From positions 124,001 to 188,000 of the forward strand of contig CAJQUW010015371.1 in the NCBI GenBank assembly GCA_907163375.1: a stretch of DNA of 64,000 bases, given 5' to 3'. This document shows, piece by piece, positions 10,501-22,755 of this stretch. Position numbers and translations under genes: made by a program. The notes under the pieces are model-generated. The model worked only from the letters and a program-made list of their open reading frames with translations, made no database searches and was not told the origin of the DNA. Within the stretch, counting starts at the first letter, position 1; every line of letters begins with the position of its first letter. Origin of the DNA: Prostheceraeus crozeri. Its lineage: Eukaryota; Platyhelminthes; Polycladida; Euryleptidae.

Positions 10501-11765
10501 GTAGACGAATAGCTAGTGAGCACGTCCCTCTGATGATGTGGAGGACTGGTGATAATTGCTTTCGTTAGAAGTCAGGACCGGGTCTACGGATCTTACAGAA
10601 GCTAATTCCCATGACAGCTTAATAGGTGTACGTGTAGCCTATACCAGCATCCATTGGAACATATCACGGAGTCCAATGGTGGCGCACGACCTTTTGGAGC
10701 TTTTCCGGATTGATAGTTACTACTTGGTGGATTGGGCTAGATTATTGTAACTCTGGGTCCCTTCCGCACCTTCGAGTGTTTCTTGCAGCTAACTCGACAC
10801 AGATAATGAAGTATCAGTATTTTACTTATGAACAAAACATAGTGGTTGTTAATGATATCAATGTATTGAAAAACTATAACTAAAAAATAATAAGTTAACT
10901 ATACCTGTGGGCATCGAATTTAGTATTTCTCAGTAAACGCGACATCATTATTCGTTGTTTTGGGAAGTAATGAATAGCATTTCAGTAGTTCGGAGTAGAA
11001 TTTCAAAATGTTCGTGCGATCTTTTCGTTATATTCGTAACAGTTTCCGTGCTATTACAGCTCACTCATATTAAAAATATGTATTTGAAAAAACCGAAAAC
11101 TCCACAGAATGAGAATAGCTCTACATTCCCGCGCTACCTGAATGCTGTAACGTAACTGAAAATGATCAAGATATATTGACGGTTGCAATCTGTCCATCAT
11201 AGAGTATCCATAATTTCTTCGTTTGTCTCTTATATAACCTTGCTGTTCACCTGGCTGCCGATTTCCATGACAGGTGTTATGACCTGATTACTATCTGTTT
11301 TAGTTTCTTTGCCAAATACGAGTATTTAACGTGAATCTGTGAACTGAATATTTTCTATACTAGGTAACTTACTATCGTCTTTAAGTAGATTATAGTCATC
11401 ATTGACCACCTTAGAGGAAGGTTAAACCAAACAACCATTCCTAGTGGGAATGCATGACCATTTGACTTTCTTCCATTGGGCCATGCCTAATTTGCGATTT
11501 ATCTAGTTCTAGTACATACCCTGAATATTCAATTTTTCCTCAACTTCCCTAATAGTGTTTCATCTAATCTTTCTGACTTTTATTGAGCTGAGAATAAGCT
11601 TGACACAGCTACATTACAGTGGTTGTTTATTTCCAAATATGATTAATTTAAAACCACTCTTTTTTCAGATTTACTGCCATCGCACTTCTGCAGTTGCCAC
11701 TGTGTTTTCTCTGAAATTTATTAGTGATAGCTGAAAGAAATCAAAGAACGTGCATTTACGTATTT
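10501..11765. other. No gene seen; contains the Polinton right margin
   Basis: No convincing coding region or RNA gene is visible here. The Polinton must end in this stretch, but with only one end in view I cannot fix its terminal repeat or target duplication. Confidence 0.5.
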
Positions 11766-12392
11766 CAGGGTGGCCGCGTGTAGGCTACTCGATTTTCGCT
11801 GATAAACTCGAATGTGCTCGAATTTTAATATATGTACTCGAATTCTTATAAGTGATTGAAAACATTACTACTAATCGCTACTACTGAAAATATTTCACAG
11901 CCTCACTGCTCCAATCATGCTTATTACATGCATACAGTTTCTACATATGACTTATTATAAAAATTGATTCTCACAAACTTCATAATGATATGACGTGCGC
12001 GTTAACGAAACATCATTTTTCGGAAAGTTCGTGTCGACATTCGAATGGTGGAACTTTTTCGAATTAATTATAATGCTTCTGTAGATTGCTGTGATGTTAA
12101 ATTGATTTACTGTATTTTCTCTGCATCACGTAAATTGTCATTTCTTGTAACTGATGGTCTCGTGTTTTTTGTTCTTTAAAGTCTGATTCAGCCCTGGGGG
12201 CCGTTTCATCGGTGGTTACCAACTCCTTACCATACTATCTTGTTTACTAACTTCGACTTTATCTACAACTTTCATACCAAGTGTGTTTCACGCTGAGTTA
12301 CCAAGTTCCATTCCATACCAAAGCAGTTACTAACTATGGTAACTGTCATTCCCTGTTCCAAGTCATCATTTCCTTCGTTTTGTACCCGCAGG

Positions 12393-13399
12393 ATGGCGTT
12401 CATGTATTATGCTAGCGAGCATTATCGACAAATTCAGCGTGAAAGAGTTTTGCATGATCGCACAAGCCTTATAGATACTTTCGACGATCAGAAACTAAAT
12501 ACAAATTTTTTGATTTCCAAAATCGATCATACTGCGCCTGACAGACCTACTTGAAAGTGACTTATCTCCCACTAGAAGCTATATCATCTTACCAGTTGAT
12601 CGAGTGTTGATCACTTTACGATACTACGCCACAGGATCAATTTATTCATCTATTTCCGACTGTCATAGTGTGAGTAAAGCATCTGTGTGTCGCATCATAA
12701 AGCAGGTAACTACATGCATCTTCAACCATAAACACGACTTCATACGTTTTCCAACAACACAAAACGGACTTCGAGAAAATATAAAAGCATTTTACGAAAT
12801 AGCTGAGTTTCCCAATGTGATTGGTTGTGTGGATGACTCTCAATTTGCGATCAAATGTCCTACTGTAAATGAACATATTTATCTCTGCCGGAAGGGCTTT
12901 CATGCGATAAATGCTCAACTCATTTGCAATGCAGAGTTCATTTTCATTGATGCTGTTGTTAAATTTCCTGGCTCAACACACGATGCATTTGTATTTCACA
13001 ATTCCGGAGTTAAATCTGTCCTTGAAAGTAACACTCAATCTGGATGGCTTTTGGGTGACAGTGGATATGCTCAATTGTGCTATTTGATGACTCCAGTACC
13101 AAATCCTTCTTCAGACGCAGAAAACCGCTACAACGTATCACATCAAAGAACTCAGCTAACTATCGAACGGAGCATCGCCCACTTTTACACAAACCTTCAA
13201 CTGCATGTGAAATAATCGCATAATGTTGCACAATAATAATAATTTGCACAATGTTGCAAGAAAACTAAAACTTCCAGACAATCACGATCCTGAGTTCGAA
13301 CCAGTGATTTCAGACGTGTTACTTGATGAGATGTATGCAACAAACTCCGAGTCAGGGCTATTTGTGCGCTCTGCATTGTTACGAGACAGATTTTCCTGA
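12393..13399 (+). pseudogene. HARBI1-like Harbinger transposase, frameshifted
   Basis: This is a DDE-family nuclease. A start at ATG 12,393 follows an acceptor-like TTTGTACCCGCAG. The N-terminal part reads HYRQIQRERVLHDRTSL. The frame changes near 12,530-12,540 and reading continues as LLESDLSPTRSYIILPVDR and on through RYYATGSIYSSISDC. The catalytic region shows VIGCVDDSQFAIKCP (first Asp), PGSTHDAFVF, LLGDSGY (second Asp region) and RTQLTIERS (Glu). Just after the Glu the family's FGxLKxRF segment is missing, leaving a stop at 13,213. The downstream DNA to 13,399 still encodes the C-terminal tail NHDPEFEPVISDVLL. At least two lesions make it inactive. Confidence 0.8.
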
Positions 13400-13849
13400 A
13401 AACGTATTTTTACGATTTAGTTGAAAAAAGTTCAGTTATACAAGTAAATTCTTTGAATACTGGAAAGATTATTTTTCAATCAGAGTTTGATTTCTTATTC
13501 CAAAACTTAATCTCTTTGGAAATTAGTGTATTATTGCATGGTATTGTACGTTATCAGATTTGTATTTCTATTGAAGATAGTAACAAATGATAATTCACAC
13601 CGTTGTCATTTTTCATTATGTCAGTGAGGAATATTAACAACGCACGCAGGATTTTCAGAAGTTGTTCGAAAAGATAAATACACGTACATAATATAGTAAC
13701 GAATTTCGACATTTAATATGTAAAAGAAGATAACCCAAAAGAATATCCTGTCGAAAGTAACCCTAAATTAATATTCTAAAAATCCACTTTTGTATTACAT
13801 AGATTCCAAAACACATAATTCATTGAACTCATTTATTGAAACTTTACAT

Positions 13850-14626
13850 TTAGTGTCGACTTAAGAAGTCATCAAATTTACTGTTTAGTTTCTGGAGGAA
13901 ATTTTTGATTTCTCTCTCATTTTCCAGTCTCTCACGGTCAATAATACATTGCTCACGAGCTATCGTCATTTGTTCGCGAAGAATTTCAAGGCGCTCCCTC
14001 TCCAAAGACAAAAATTTGTCTCGATTTGAGTTCAATTTACGCTTCTTCCCCGGCCGGTTTTCCTTGTTGTTACTCGGATCTACTGCTTGAGCTTGAAGTA
14101 GGTCTTCCATAAATGACAATTCATTTGATGATGCCTCCAAATTGACGTCTCTTGAATTGGGGTCAATGGTGTCTTGACTTGTAGCAGTTGGAAATGATGG
14201 ATCCAAATCATTCATCGACATTTGTGGATCATTTCTGTCATTCATGAGATCCGTTCCACCAGATATTCCAGAAATACTTTCTTCTGGAATGATGCTTAAT
14301 ACCTTCTGCTCCACTTCAGTCAAATTGTCGCAGATTTGTGGACCACCGCCTGTTCGCATTTGATTTCTTTTGATATCACCTGCTTTCTGCTTTACAGAGC
14401 TTTCAAGTTTTCTCCATTTGGTTCGGATTTCCATCACTGTTCTCCTCGTTGTGGATACACTGCTTACTTCACTAGCTATTTCTTCCCATTTCGCATTTTT
14501 CAATCCATTGGTCTGAACATTATTCAGCTTTGAAAAAAGTGTAGCACGGAATTCAGTAACTTTATCTACCAAAACGGTAATTTCTGATAGTGTAAAGTTA
14601 GCTCTTCTCTTTTCTAACGATGCCAT
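13850..14626 (-). CDS. Harbinger SANT/Myb-like DNA-binding partner protein
   Basis: This is the second Harbinger protein, which in characterised systems binds the transposase and carries it to DNA and the nucleus. I choose the Met of MASLEKRRANFTLSEI (start 14,626); an upstream in-frame ATG at 14,689 adds 21 unlikely hydrophobic residues. A trihelix/Myb domain spans roughly residues 10-95, with Trp in NAKWEEIASEV and in EIRTKWRKLE, followed by the TGGGP motif usual in MSANTD/NAIF1-like proteins. An acidic, Ser-rich linker follows, then a basic KKRKLNSNRDK stretch and a C-terminal coiled coil of Glu/Arg-rich heptads from about residue 210. The frame is fully open, unlike its transposase neighbour, so it either decayed more slowly or was kept by chance. 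Confidence 0.8.
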   Translation of the reverse strand: MASLEKRRANFTLSEITVLVDKVTEFRATLFSKLNNVQTNGLKNAKWEEIASEVSSVSTTRRTVMEIRTKWRKLESSVKQKAGDIKRNQMRTGGGPQICDNLTEVEQKVLSIIPEESISGISGGTDLMNDRNDPQMSMNDLDPSFPTATSQDTIDPNSRDVNLEASSNELSFMEDLLQAQAVDPSNNKENRPGKKRKLNSNRDKFLSLERERLEILREQMTIAREQCIIDRERLENEREIKNFLQKLNSKFDDFLSRH

Positions 14627-15305
14627 GGCTGAAGTGCAATTCGTAACAAAGAATATGATGTTCGCTACAGTAGACGTGAGAATTTTCATCCATTCGATGA
14701 GACCTTTCTATTGGCTGCAATGGTTTTGTGCGTGTGCACTCCCTCATTTTCATTGTGTTTGGTAAGTTGATAGTACGTAGATAGTAACCCGTCTTGAAAA
14801 GGAAATAGTTACTTACCAGTTTGTCACTATCAACTTACCAAAGTCAAGAGATAGTAAGAACTTTGGTAAGGAGACTGTTACTAAGTTAGTAACCACCGAT
14901 GAAACGGCCCCCTCAGGTTTCTATTCCTGTAAATGGTTAATGGCACAAACGAAGAAGAGTTTATGAAAGGAGACATAAGGCAACTCCTTACTTCCATTGC
15001 CTGGATGTTCACCTTAGGCAAATGATGGCACACCCAGATCCTCCCACACAGGGCTCGTGCTACGCTTCAATCGGTTAAGAAAATATGTGAAGATATTGAG
15101 ATCATGTAACTGATTTATTAGATCTTCCTAAGCACTCTTACTGATATTGTGACTGTTCGCATTGTTTTCACTCTATTACTATAGATATTTTTATAACTGT
15201 CGCTATTACGCTTTCATATAAATTTATGTACTCGATTTTTCGAAATCTCGTGTAGGATACTCGAATGTACTCGATTTTTTTCAGGCAAACAACGCGACAA
15301 CCCTG

Positions 15306-17426
15306 CTATTTAATTGAAAAAAAAACGGAGTAATTTGTAATTGTAGTCAATTACATTGATAATTATGTAATTACTAGTGATTGTAAATAGTTACATTTTT
15401 AATTGAACAATTCATAATTGTAATCAATTACATTTCATGAGTAATTTTCACAAGTCTGGCTTCTTATTAGTTAACAGTATAGTTGACTACCGTTTGACCC
15501 ATATTCCACCGGAACGTGAAGATCATTATATGCCTAGCTTTCTTCACTTCTCGTTTTTTTCGTTGCTTGGATAACGTAATGGTTGATAAATTGCACTCAT
15601 TCGATATCGTACTCACAAATGGTAGTTTCTGTTTACCTTACGCTCGCTTACCGGTATTATTTCGATGGTTACAAGGTTTTCTATCGCTCTTTTTCTCATA
15701 CCGAACACCGAAAAATTTCATGTGGCGTCCTTTGATATAAATTATCAATTTATCGGTGCTTGGAATTTTGAAGACTTGCTCGTTGCTCATGCCAAGAATC
15801 CACGTGATATTGAATATCCCTCGGCTAAGCAAGCGTACGTAAAGGTATAGGCTAAGGTAGGCCAATGCAAACTTTCAGTGATTCGATTCGACTCAGTATT
15901 TGCCGTTTCGCAGGTCCCTGTGGGGGAAAGATAAGTAAAGTATATTACGTAAGGTGTGATAATTTTGAGCAATTTGAACTAATTTTGCAAAATTTTAGTG
16001 AAATATAGGCTACAGGACAGGCTACGTGTTGTGGGACGTAACTTTTGCACAAACAGCTTTTGTCTGAATGAAATTTACTTGCATTTTCAACTCGAATCAC
16101 GGTTAATGCTATAACAAACTGAGCGTTCCCAAGTGATTTATTTATATTTCATGAAATTTTCATTTTGTGATTCAAATGATATCGAAATTTATCGTTAAAA
16201 AATTGACAATCTTTCATAATTGTTTTGAAATTCTTCTTTCCAGGTATGGGTCGAATCTTGAAAGATGATTTTTCAACCAAGCAGAGCTCTGCAGTGTGTA
16301 TGAATTTCTTATACTGTTCTCAATCCTGGCTATTTCGCCACTGCCATCAACCGACAACCAGAGCATCTAAATCGGTTGTGTCTTCGGCGTAGCCATATTC
16401 ATATCTGTGAACTTTAAATGCCCTCTAGTTTAGATGTCACTTTTCCAAACCATGTCAAACGCTCAACTGTACGATTTTAATTCGTTTGTGCATTGATAAG
16501 GTTTGCATCAAATCTAAAATGTTGTACATCAGTTATAGTTAGATGCATGTTGCTGTTGATGAATCCTGGATTGTGCTAAATACAGGCCCTGCATTGAGCT
16601 TTATTAATGGAATGTCAAAATGTATTTGACATTATGAAAGTGAAGCATTCTGTGATCAGCATTCCCATTAAGTTGACTGAATGACACTGAAATGAGTCAA
16701 GACGAACTTCATGAAAATTCTGCAAGAAATAGCACTTAAAATGAATATTCAAATACAGCTATTTCCAATAAGCTTACTTGCGTTTTCCCATTTCATTCGT
16801 AAGACGGTTCATTTGAGCTTTCATATTTTTAACGTGAGAAAATTTATCCAAGATTTTCAGCATTCATTTGCTGTCCATAATAAACATAAATTCTCACGGT
16901 AAATATGATTGCCTCAGACTGTTTTGGCTATCTTACTACGCTTCGCACCAATTGATGCAACTTAGCCTAGAAATAGGCCTTATACCCTAAAACTGTGAGA
17001 TTGTTTCACATGAAATTGCTTTAAAGCACCAGGCGTTTATATCACGCGCAACAAGCAGCATTGAGGTGTCATAGCATAAATCAACAGTAGTTTCAAATAC
17101 CAGGATAGGCAAGCAAAATCTTTAATCCATAACAACAATTTATTCGTATGTGAATAAATGTATAGGCCTCTAAGCTTATATGTGGTCAAACATATAGCAT
17201 GAGGCTTTTGATATACATGCATAAATTTGACGCAGTGCAAAAAATTGTTATTCTCTTGGAACCGAATCAGTTAATGTTAGCCCTTCAGATTTCCAAATAC
17301 AGTGTAAAAGGATCTGTTGATTAAATCATCATAACTTCAAATAAGCTTATTTTAAATCATAGCCTATTATGCACGTAGGTTAGCCCATGAGTCAAATACT
17401 TCATCTCGTAGTCAGCTGTGTATATG
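15306..17426. other. No gene seen; an isolated hAT end lies inside
   Basis: No supported gene is seen. Near 15,310-15,440 there is a TAATTACA-rich tract. A single terminal sequence of a hAT family is at 15,878-15,920 and is listed separately. Confidence 0.5.
15878..15920 (-). repeat. Isolated terminus of the CAGGGACCTGCGAA hAT family
   Basis: The reverse complement begins CAGGGACCTGCGAAACGGCA and continues with TGAGTCGAATCGAATCA. This closely matches the left end of the complete element at 60,492, including the GTCGAATCGA subterminal motif. No matching opposite end is found upstream, so this is a solo or truncated end. It is useful for defining the family consensus. Confidence 0.6.
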
Positions 17427-17545
17427 AGGTACGTTTACACATGCAACTATTGCTGACACTTTTCGATCCATGATAGTCAGAAAAGAATGAATGGACAAAC
17501 ATGGAAACAAAGACGCTTCTTCAAAGTTGCACGTGTAAACGCACC
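17427..17545. mobile_element. 119-bp miniature inverted-repeat element
   Basis: The left end GGTACGTTTACACATGCAACT and the complement of the right end GGTGCGTTTACACGTGCAACT match at 19 of 21 positions. The element is 119 bp long with no coding capacity. No clear target duplication is visible. The terminal sequence resembles MITE ends of Harbinger or similar DNA transposons, but the superfamily is not settled. Confidence 0.5.
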
Positions 17546-19067
17546 CCTGTTGATATTGTTATAAAATATTCAAATATTCTGAGGTCCTATGTCAGCTTTG
17601 ATGGAACTATCTTCAGGTGTGATTGGCACAAAGTCAAGCACAATGTGGTCTATGTAGGTTATCATATAGAGCAACACAGGTACGTTTTTTTCAAAGAGGA
17701 GTGAAAGCGTAACATACGGAACAATTAAACTGAGCTAGTAGGTACCACAATGATCTCTAATTGTTTAATGCTCCTATTGTATTGCTCGACCTTTACCACC
17801 AAAATTTCAGCCATTTCCAAATGCATTCTTACATGGTTTGTCCACACATTTGATTTCCATGGCATCTAAGGTTATTCCCATATTCCTATAAATTAAATCT
17901 CAATCTATATTTTACTTTTTTATTAATCAATTGCTCAGAAATATAAAATAATCAAAACCACATTTATTGAAATTTACATATATTGTCATGAAGATGATTA
18001 GTGCATATAAGATTTAGTAAAAACACAATGATGCAAAAACATTTCCACCATAATCAAGCGGAATTACAAAAGTAAGCAAGTGTCTGATGCAAAATATAGG
18101 TCTTCTAAGTACAAAATCACGCAATCTGTTTTACATAAATGGTGTTTAACAACTGAGTCATTAGAAACGAAGAAGAAAGCATACACAAACAAATTCGACC
18201 GAAACCTGACGAAAACTCGATAGTGAGTGTCATGATAACCAGAGTCCCTTAACACTTTATGTGTTTTTGAATACAACATCTCCATCATCAAGAGTTTGAT
18301 ACCTGAAAGAAAAACATTCACTTAATTTTTATTGTCATATGAAGCTCTCCAAATAAAACTTGTATTTCATACGACATCTCATAGCAGACACAAAGAAGAA
18401 TAAAGTTTACATTTAAAAAAGAGAATTAAAGATAGCTGAGTTCGTTCAGGTCTCTGCACACTGGGAAACAAGACAATATACTCGTTGCACTGCCTCTCTG
18501 TATTGCAAGACTCAGGCGCTGTTTCAAAAACGTTGTTGCCCTACTCCGCATTTCCCTACTCAGCTCTCCTACTCAGCATTTCATAAGCTTAATTATCGCG
18601 CAAGAATACCATTTTCTGTCATTGATTAAGTTATATGCATGAAAAATACTTGCACCCGAAAGTAGCGGATAAAAATGGTGGACACCAACAAATCTTATCT
18701 ACACTTTTCCAATATCAATACAACTTCGAAATTCAACAATACAATATCATACATCATTTGTACGTGCTATCTCAATTCTATGGAATGTTATATAGTCCAT
18801 CTCAAATCAATTGATGCAATCATATTTTCAATGGCACAAGCTGAAAATAAATCATAAAGCAACAAAATTCCTTCAGTATTCAAACTCTTTAAGAAATTAC
18901 TTACATGTAGGTCAGCATCATTAAAATATTTGGTTAATGTTACTTTTATTACTTTATGTTACTTTCCTTTTCATCGTTTCCTGGGAGACTATTATTACTG
19001 CATCACATTGCGACGGCTCCCATAATCGGTCAGAAACAACGGAATTTATTGATTACACCTACTTTAA
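17546..19067. other. No gene seen
   Basis: Only short ORFs without recognisable content occur here. There are no obvious exons or repeats. Confidence 0.5.
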
Positions 19068-19075
19068 GTTAATTC

Positions 19076-20075
19076 CAGGGGCGTCGGAACGATTTTTTAC
19101 TAGGGGTAGCAAATTTTTTTTCATGGACAACCCTTCGATTTTTAGTAGGCCTATATTCAAGCACCATCGCCCGAATATTTCAGATTTAGTGAGGCTAACA
19201 AGACTAATTTTATTCACATGGGCGCACAGTAGACTTGTGACATAATTCTCATGCATGCATATGTACTACACGTATCATTTGTGGGATGATGTAACTCAAA
19301 AGTCAAAAGTAAGAAATCAAAGAGTATATTTCACTCAAACTCATAAAGACTACACGCATGCACGTGTGTAGGCTGCATGTACTGCAATCCATGTAACAAA
19401 TTTATAAACATGAGTATGTATGGTGAGTATGGCAATGAATCGTCTGAACGACAATATTACGATGAAAACTGTTTCCAAAAGTGTTAGATGCGCTGAAATT
19501 CAATGATTAATCCAGCTATACTGACATTTCTATCTAAACTTCATTATGTGAAGGTAGGTCTACTAAGGCAACATTTGATGAAAATAATTCTGAGCATTCA
19601 AAGAACTACTAAGTACCCAGCCGCCACTATACTGCATAGCATTTAGTAATGTCAACCTATACGATATAAACAACACGGTTTTGACGTGACATGTAGGTAC
19701 AATTTATGGCAACTGCTACATCACTTTCTGCTGGTCAATGCAAAACCAGGTCGACACATCGATACACTTCGGCCCGACATGTAATTTTTGATTCCGCATT
19801 CTTGCCATTAGGAGAGAGACCTTGGATGTGTTCTTCTTATCAACGGCATCATAATTGATAAGAAGGTCCAACGTTGCATTTGATTGATGAATTGACAAAG
19901 TTTCGAGATAGATGACAAGCATGCATTCCTGAATCCTCATCTACCTGCTTACAGGAATTTTTCTGATGTCTTGTGCATTGGTATTTCAGGGGTAGCAAAT
20001 GACATACTTTGCTACCCCTACTCAAATTTAGGGGTAGCAGCAGCTACCCCTGCTACCCCGGTTCCGACGCCCCTG
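19076..20075. mobile_element. Non-autonomous hAT element, 1,000 bp, with 8-bp target duplication
   Basis: Both ends are the perfect inverted repeat CAGGGGCGTCGGAAC. They are flanked by an exact 8-bp duplication GTTAATTC at 19,068-19,075 and 20,076-20,083, which is diagnostic of hAT transposition. The subterminal unit AGGGGTAGCA occurs at the left end and several times, in both orientations, in the last 90 bp, forming palindromes that could bind transposase. No transposase remnant is visible. The exact ends and duplication indicate a fairly young insertion. Confidence 0.92.
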
Positions 20076-20083
20076 GTTAATTC

Positions 20084-22755
20084 TATTAACTTACAATCAA
20101 TTGCTTTCTCATTCATGCACTTAATTTTTCAGCAGTATGGTCAGATGATTAATTATAGGGATTTCGATACGTGGCCACTTCCTGCACTCAGTTTTCTGAT
20201 CATGGCTGTGGAAACGAAAATTTACGCGCTCTGGTCAACCAGACGGGAATTTTGTTCTGACTTTTGAACCAATAATGGGGTTCAAATTCTAATCGAGTGT
20301 GCGATGTTAACCCATCGATCTTGAGAAAGTGCAGGACGCCGAAGGCCTGTCAAATGCAAAGTTCACTTTTGCAACTTAAAACAACTTCGACCAAGACTTT
20401 TGGAAGTTATTTGATTGATTTTGCTTAAACTAAAAAATGATCTCCTGACCATTGCTCAACTGAGGCGACTAAGATGATGTTATTGCTAGGGTTCCCCGCT
20501 GACGCATGAGAGTTGTCCATGTATTGTTATCTATTATATTTCATATAGTGTTTTCAGCAGCGAATTCGAATGTAGAAATATTCTTCTGTAGTCATGAAAG
20601 CATGAATAAGTCACAAAAAGCAATCTTACATAATAACGATGACTTGAGAGACGCTCATTGTTGATTTGAATTGTTCTTACTTATGACCTTAAATTCGGAC
20701 TTATTAAAGAAAAATTATTAATGACCCTAGAATTATTAAATAATTTTGTATTACTTGTTATCAATGATTAATGACTTGAGATTGTGGTTTATGAATTTAG
20801 AATTTGAATCTATGAATTGGAAAAGGGGTTCGATAAATGTCTAGCTATTCAAAAAACGAAGAAGTCAACATAAAAATCCTCTTAGAACACCAAAAACCAG
20901 ATTTACTCTTTCATTAGAATCAACTTAAAATTCGGCAAGATTTGTGTGAAAATGAATTCCGAATTTCGATTATCTGTCTCAATCTCTACTTTTGTAACTT
21001 TTTGATATAGTGTTGAAGGACAAGTGTAAAGATCGCAAACATCGTGCTAAATGATTAGTGCATTGTAATAGAGCCTTAGATCCTAAACTGCGTGGAAAGG
21101 TAGAGTTGCAATGATGCTGCAATGGCAATTGATGGACATAACAACATACCATTTCCCATAATTCAAGCCGTATCTGCTACCTTCAATGTATTTGATTGTG
21201 TGTAGCCTTTGTGTAGATCAATATGCTTGTCGTAGCAAATTTAATATCCCACTTATCAGGGCTGCGACTATTAGAATCATCGACCAAGCACATCAAACAG
21301 GATATCAGTTGTCGTATGAAACCTCAAATTTTCAAGATATTTCAAAAAATCTAATAGCAGGACACTGGTTGCTCCAAAAAGCAAAGATACAAAATACAAC
21401 AAAGCCTGCAAAGCCAATAGGTGAACGCGTTAAAACGACATGACATCACTCACTGGAATGAGGGGGAAGCAACTAACCGCTACCACTGGCCAAATGGAGA
21501 AGTCTGCTGTTTTACTGCAATGATAAACTAAGGAGCGGTAGATAATACTTGTTGTTTAGAATGAATCAGAGTTGGACATCAAGCACACGTAGTTTGCTTC
21601 GACTTAGTTTGAACCAATTAGACTTGTACATACCATCAAGTGCTAGGGATTCATTAAGACGTTCAAATGTCAAAGTCAGCTTGTTTTTTGTGGTCTATTT
21701 TCTTGTTGTCAGACATGATAGAGACAATGTTAGCCTACCGACATGCATCTGCGCTGTCCATGCCACCCAACTTGACCGTATATGAGCGCGTTCAAATACG
21801 GAGGCTTTTAAGACCACCATAACATTAGAAAAATTCCGTATTTTATTAATACTATACAAAGACTATTTTGTGGAGCATCGTTGTCGTTCACATCTTCTTA
21901 AGATAAAGAAACCGAAATCAAAGAATCACCAATTCATTGGTTTGAATGCATCTTGGCTTCGAATTTTGAATTGATATTTATGGCATTAAGATGAGCGAGT
22001 TAAATCAAGCGGATGCCACCATTGAGAAGTTCACACATGCAATATGTTGCACCGTGAATTTCGTGTGATTCGGAGCAATACTTTAAAAGCTAGGGAGGGC
22101 GGAGGCAAATTGATGTCCCCGGGAGATCGATGCGCATCAGACCCAGGCATGGATTGGGTTAATATATAAAGGATGCGTAAATGTAAATGATTAATTCTCA
22201 TACGATGATGAAAATCATCTCAGCAGTCATTTATAATGAAATACTGCTAATATACTACTACCACGGATTCCAAACACTGCCGCATACACGCTCAAAACAG
22301 ACGTCTGATATAGCCTATTGTAAGAGAGTCGAACATGGAGTAAGAACTTTCATAACATTCAGGTTCAATGGGTTTGAGTTAATCATTGAAAGGAGCTAAT
22401 TAGAAACTACATTTATACAAGATATCAATTATATACAATGTTGATTATATATGCTTCATGTTTGTTTCATTTGAAAGCGAACAGATTTCATTCAAGATTC
22501 ATTCATACAGGTCCTGCAAAATGAAAGAAATTGGACCATGACTTGTTCAAAAGCCTTGCTCAGGCACATCAAACGTTAGGAAATATCGAAAGAATGAGAC
22601 ATCGCTACTCGGATAGGGGTGCACCAGATTTGAAGAGTAAAACGAATCTCCATTTGCAAATCTTCTTTTTTCTTAACAAATTTCCATGCTGTAGAAACGC
22701 TTGTGTAGTTAGGTTAAACTTATATATATATATACGTATATACACGTATATATAG
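20084..22755. other. No gene seen
   Basis: No supported gene or RNA is visible. The right edge runs into a (TA)n and TACGTATA microsatellite (22,721-22,755). Confidence 0.5.

Larger units (their letters stand above)
1..10560. mobile_element. Polinton/Maverick element, broken, one end outside the window
   Basis: The stretch holds the diagnostic Polinton gene set: protein-primed family B DNA polymerase, adenovirus-type cysteine protease, double-jelly-roll major capsid protein, minor capsid protein, packaging ATPase and a retroviral-type integrase with chromodomain. The polymerase side genes read on the plus strand and the virion and integrase genes on the minus strand. The left end lies before base 1. 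The right end falls after the last gene, somewhere between about 10,500 and 10,950, and no terminal inverted repeat can be confirmed because the other end is missing. Several genes are interrupted (I estimate at least six breaks over the element), while others are still open, so it is a moderately old fossil rather than an ancient one. An extra pair of transcription-factor-like ORFs (2,043-3,036) is unusual cargo. Confidence 0.93.
12196..14912. mobile_element. PIF/Harbinger DNA transposon
   Basis: The ends are nearly perfect inverted repeats: GGGGGCCGTTTCATCGGTGG continuing TTACCAACT on the left, and its complement (TTACTAACT) on the right, about 30 bp. Between them lie the two genes expected of animal Harbingers in opposite orientation: a HARBI1-type DDE transposase (plus) and a SANT/Myb-like partner (minus). 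A clean 3-bp target duplication is not evident; TCA flanks the right end directly but is five bases away on the left. Internal GTAAG/CTTAC subterminal repeats lie near both ends. The element is inserted in a hAT-like element. Confidence 0.85.
11766..15305. mobile_element. Non-autonomous hAT-like element, split by a Harbinger
   Basis: The left end reads CAGGGTGGCCGCGTGT. The reverse complement of the right end reads CAGGGTTGTCGCGTTGT, a 16-17 bp inverted repeat with two or three differences and the CAGGG start typical of hAT transposons. The six bases outside each end are GTATTT and CTATTT, a likely 6-bp target duplication with one mismatch. Subterminal CTCGA-containing motifs occur near both ends. 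Removing the inserted Harbinger leaves about 820 bp with no transposase gene, so it is a non-autonomous element. The inserted Harbinger must be younger. Confidence 0.55.
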
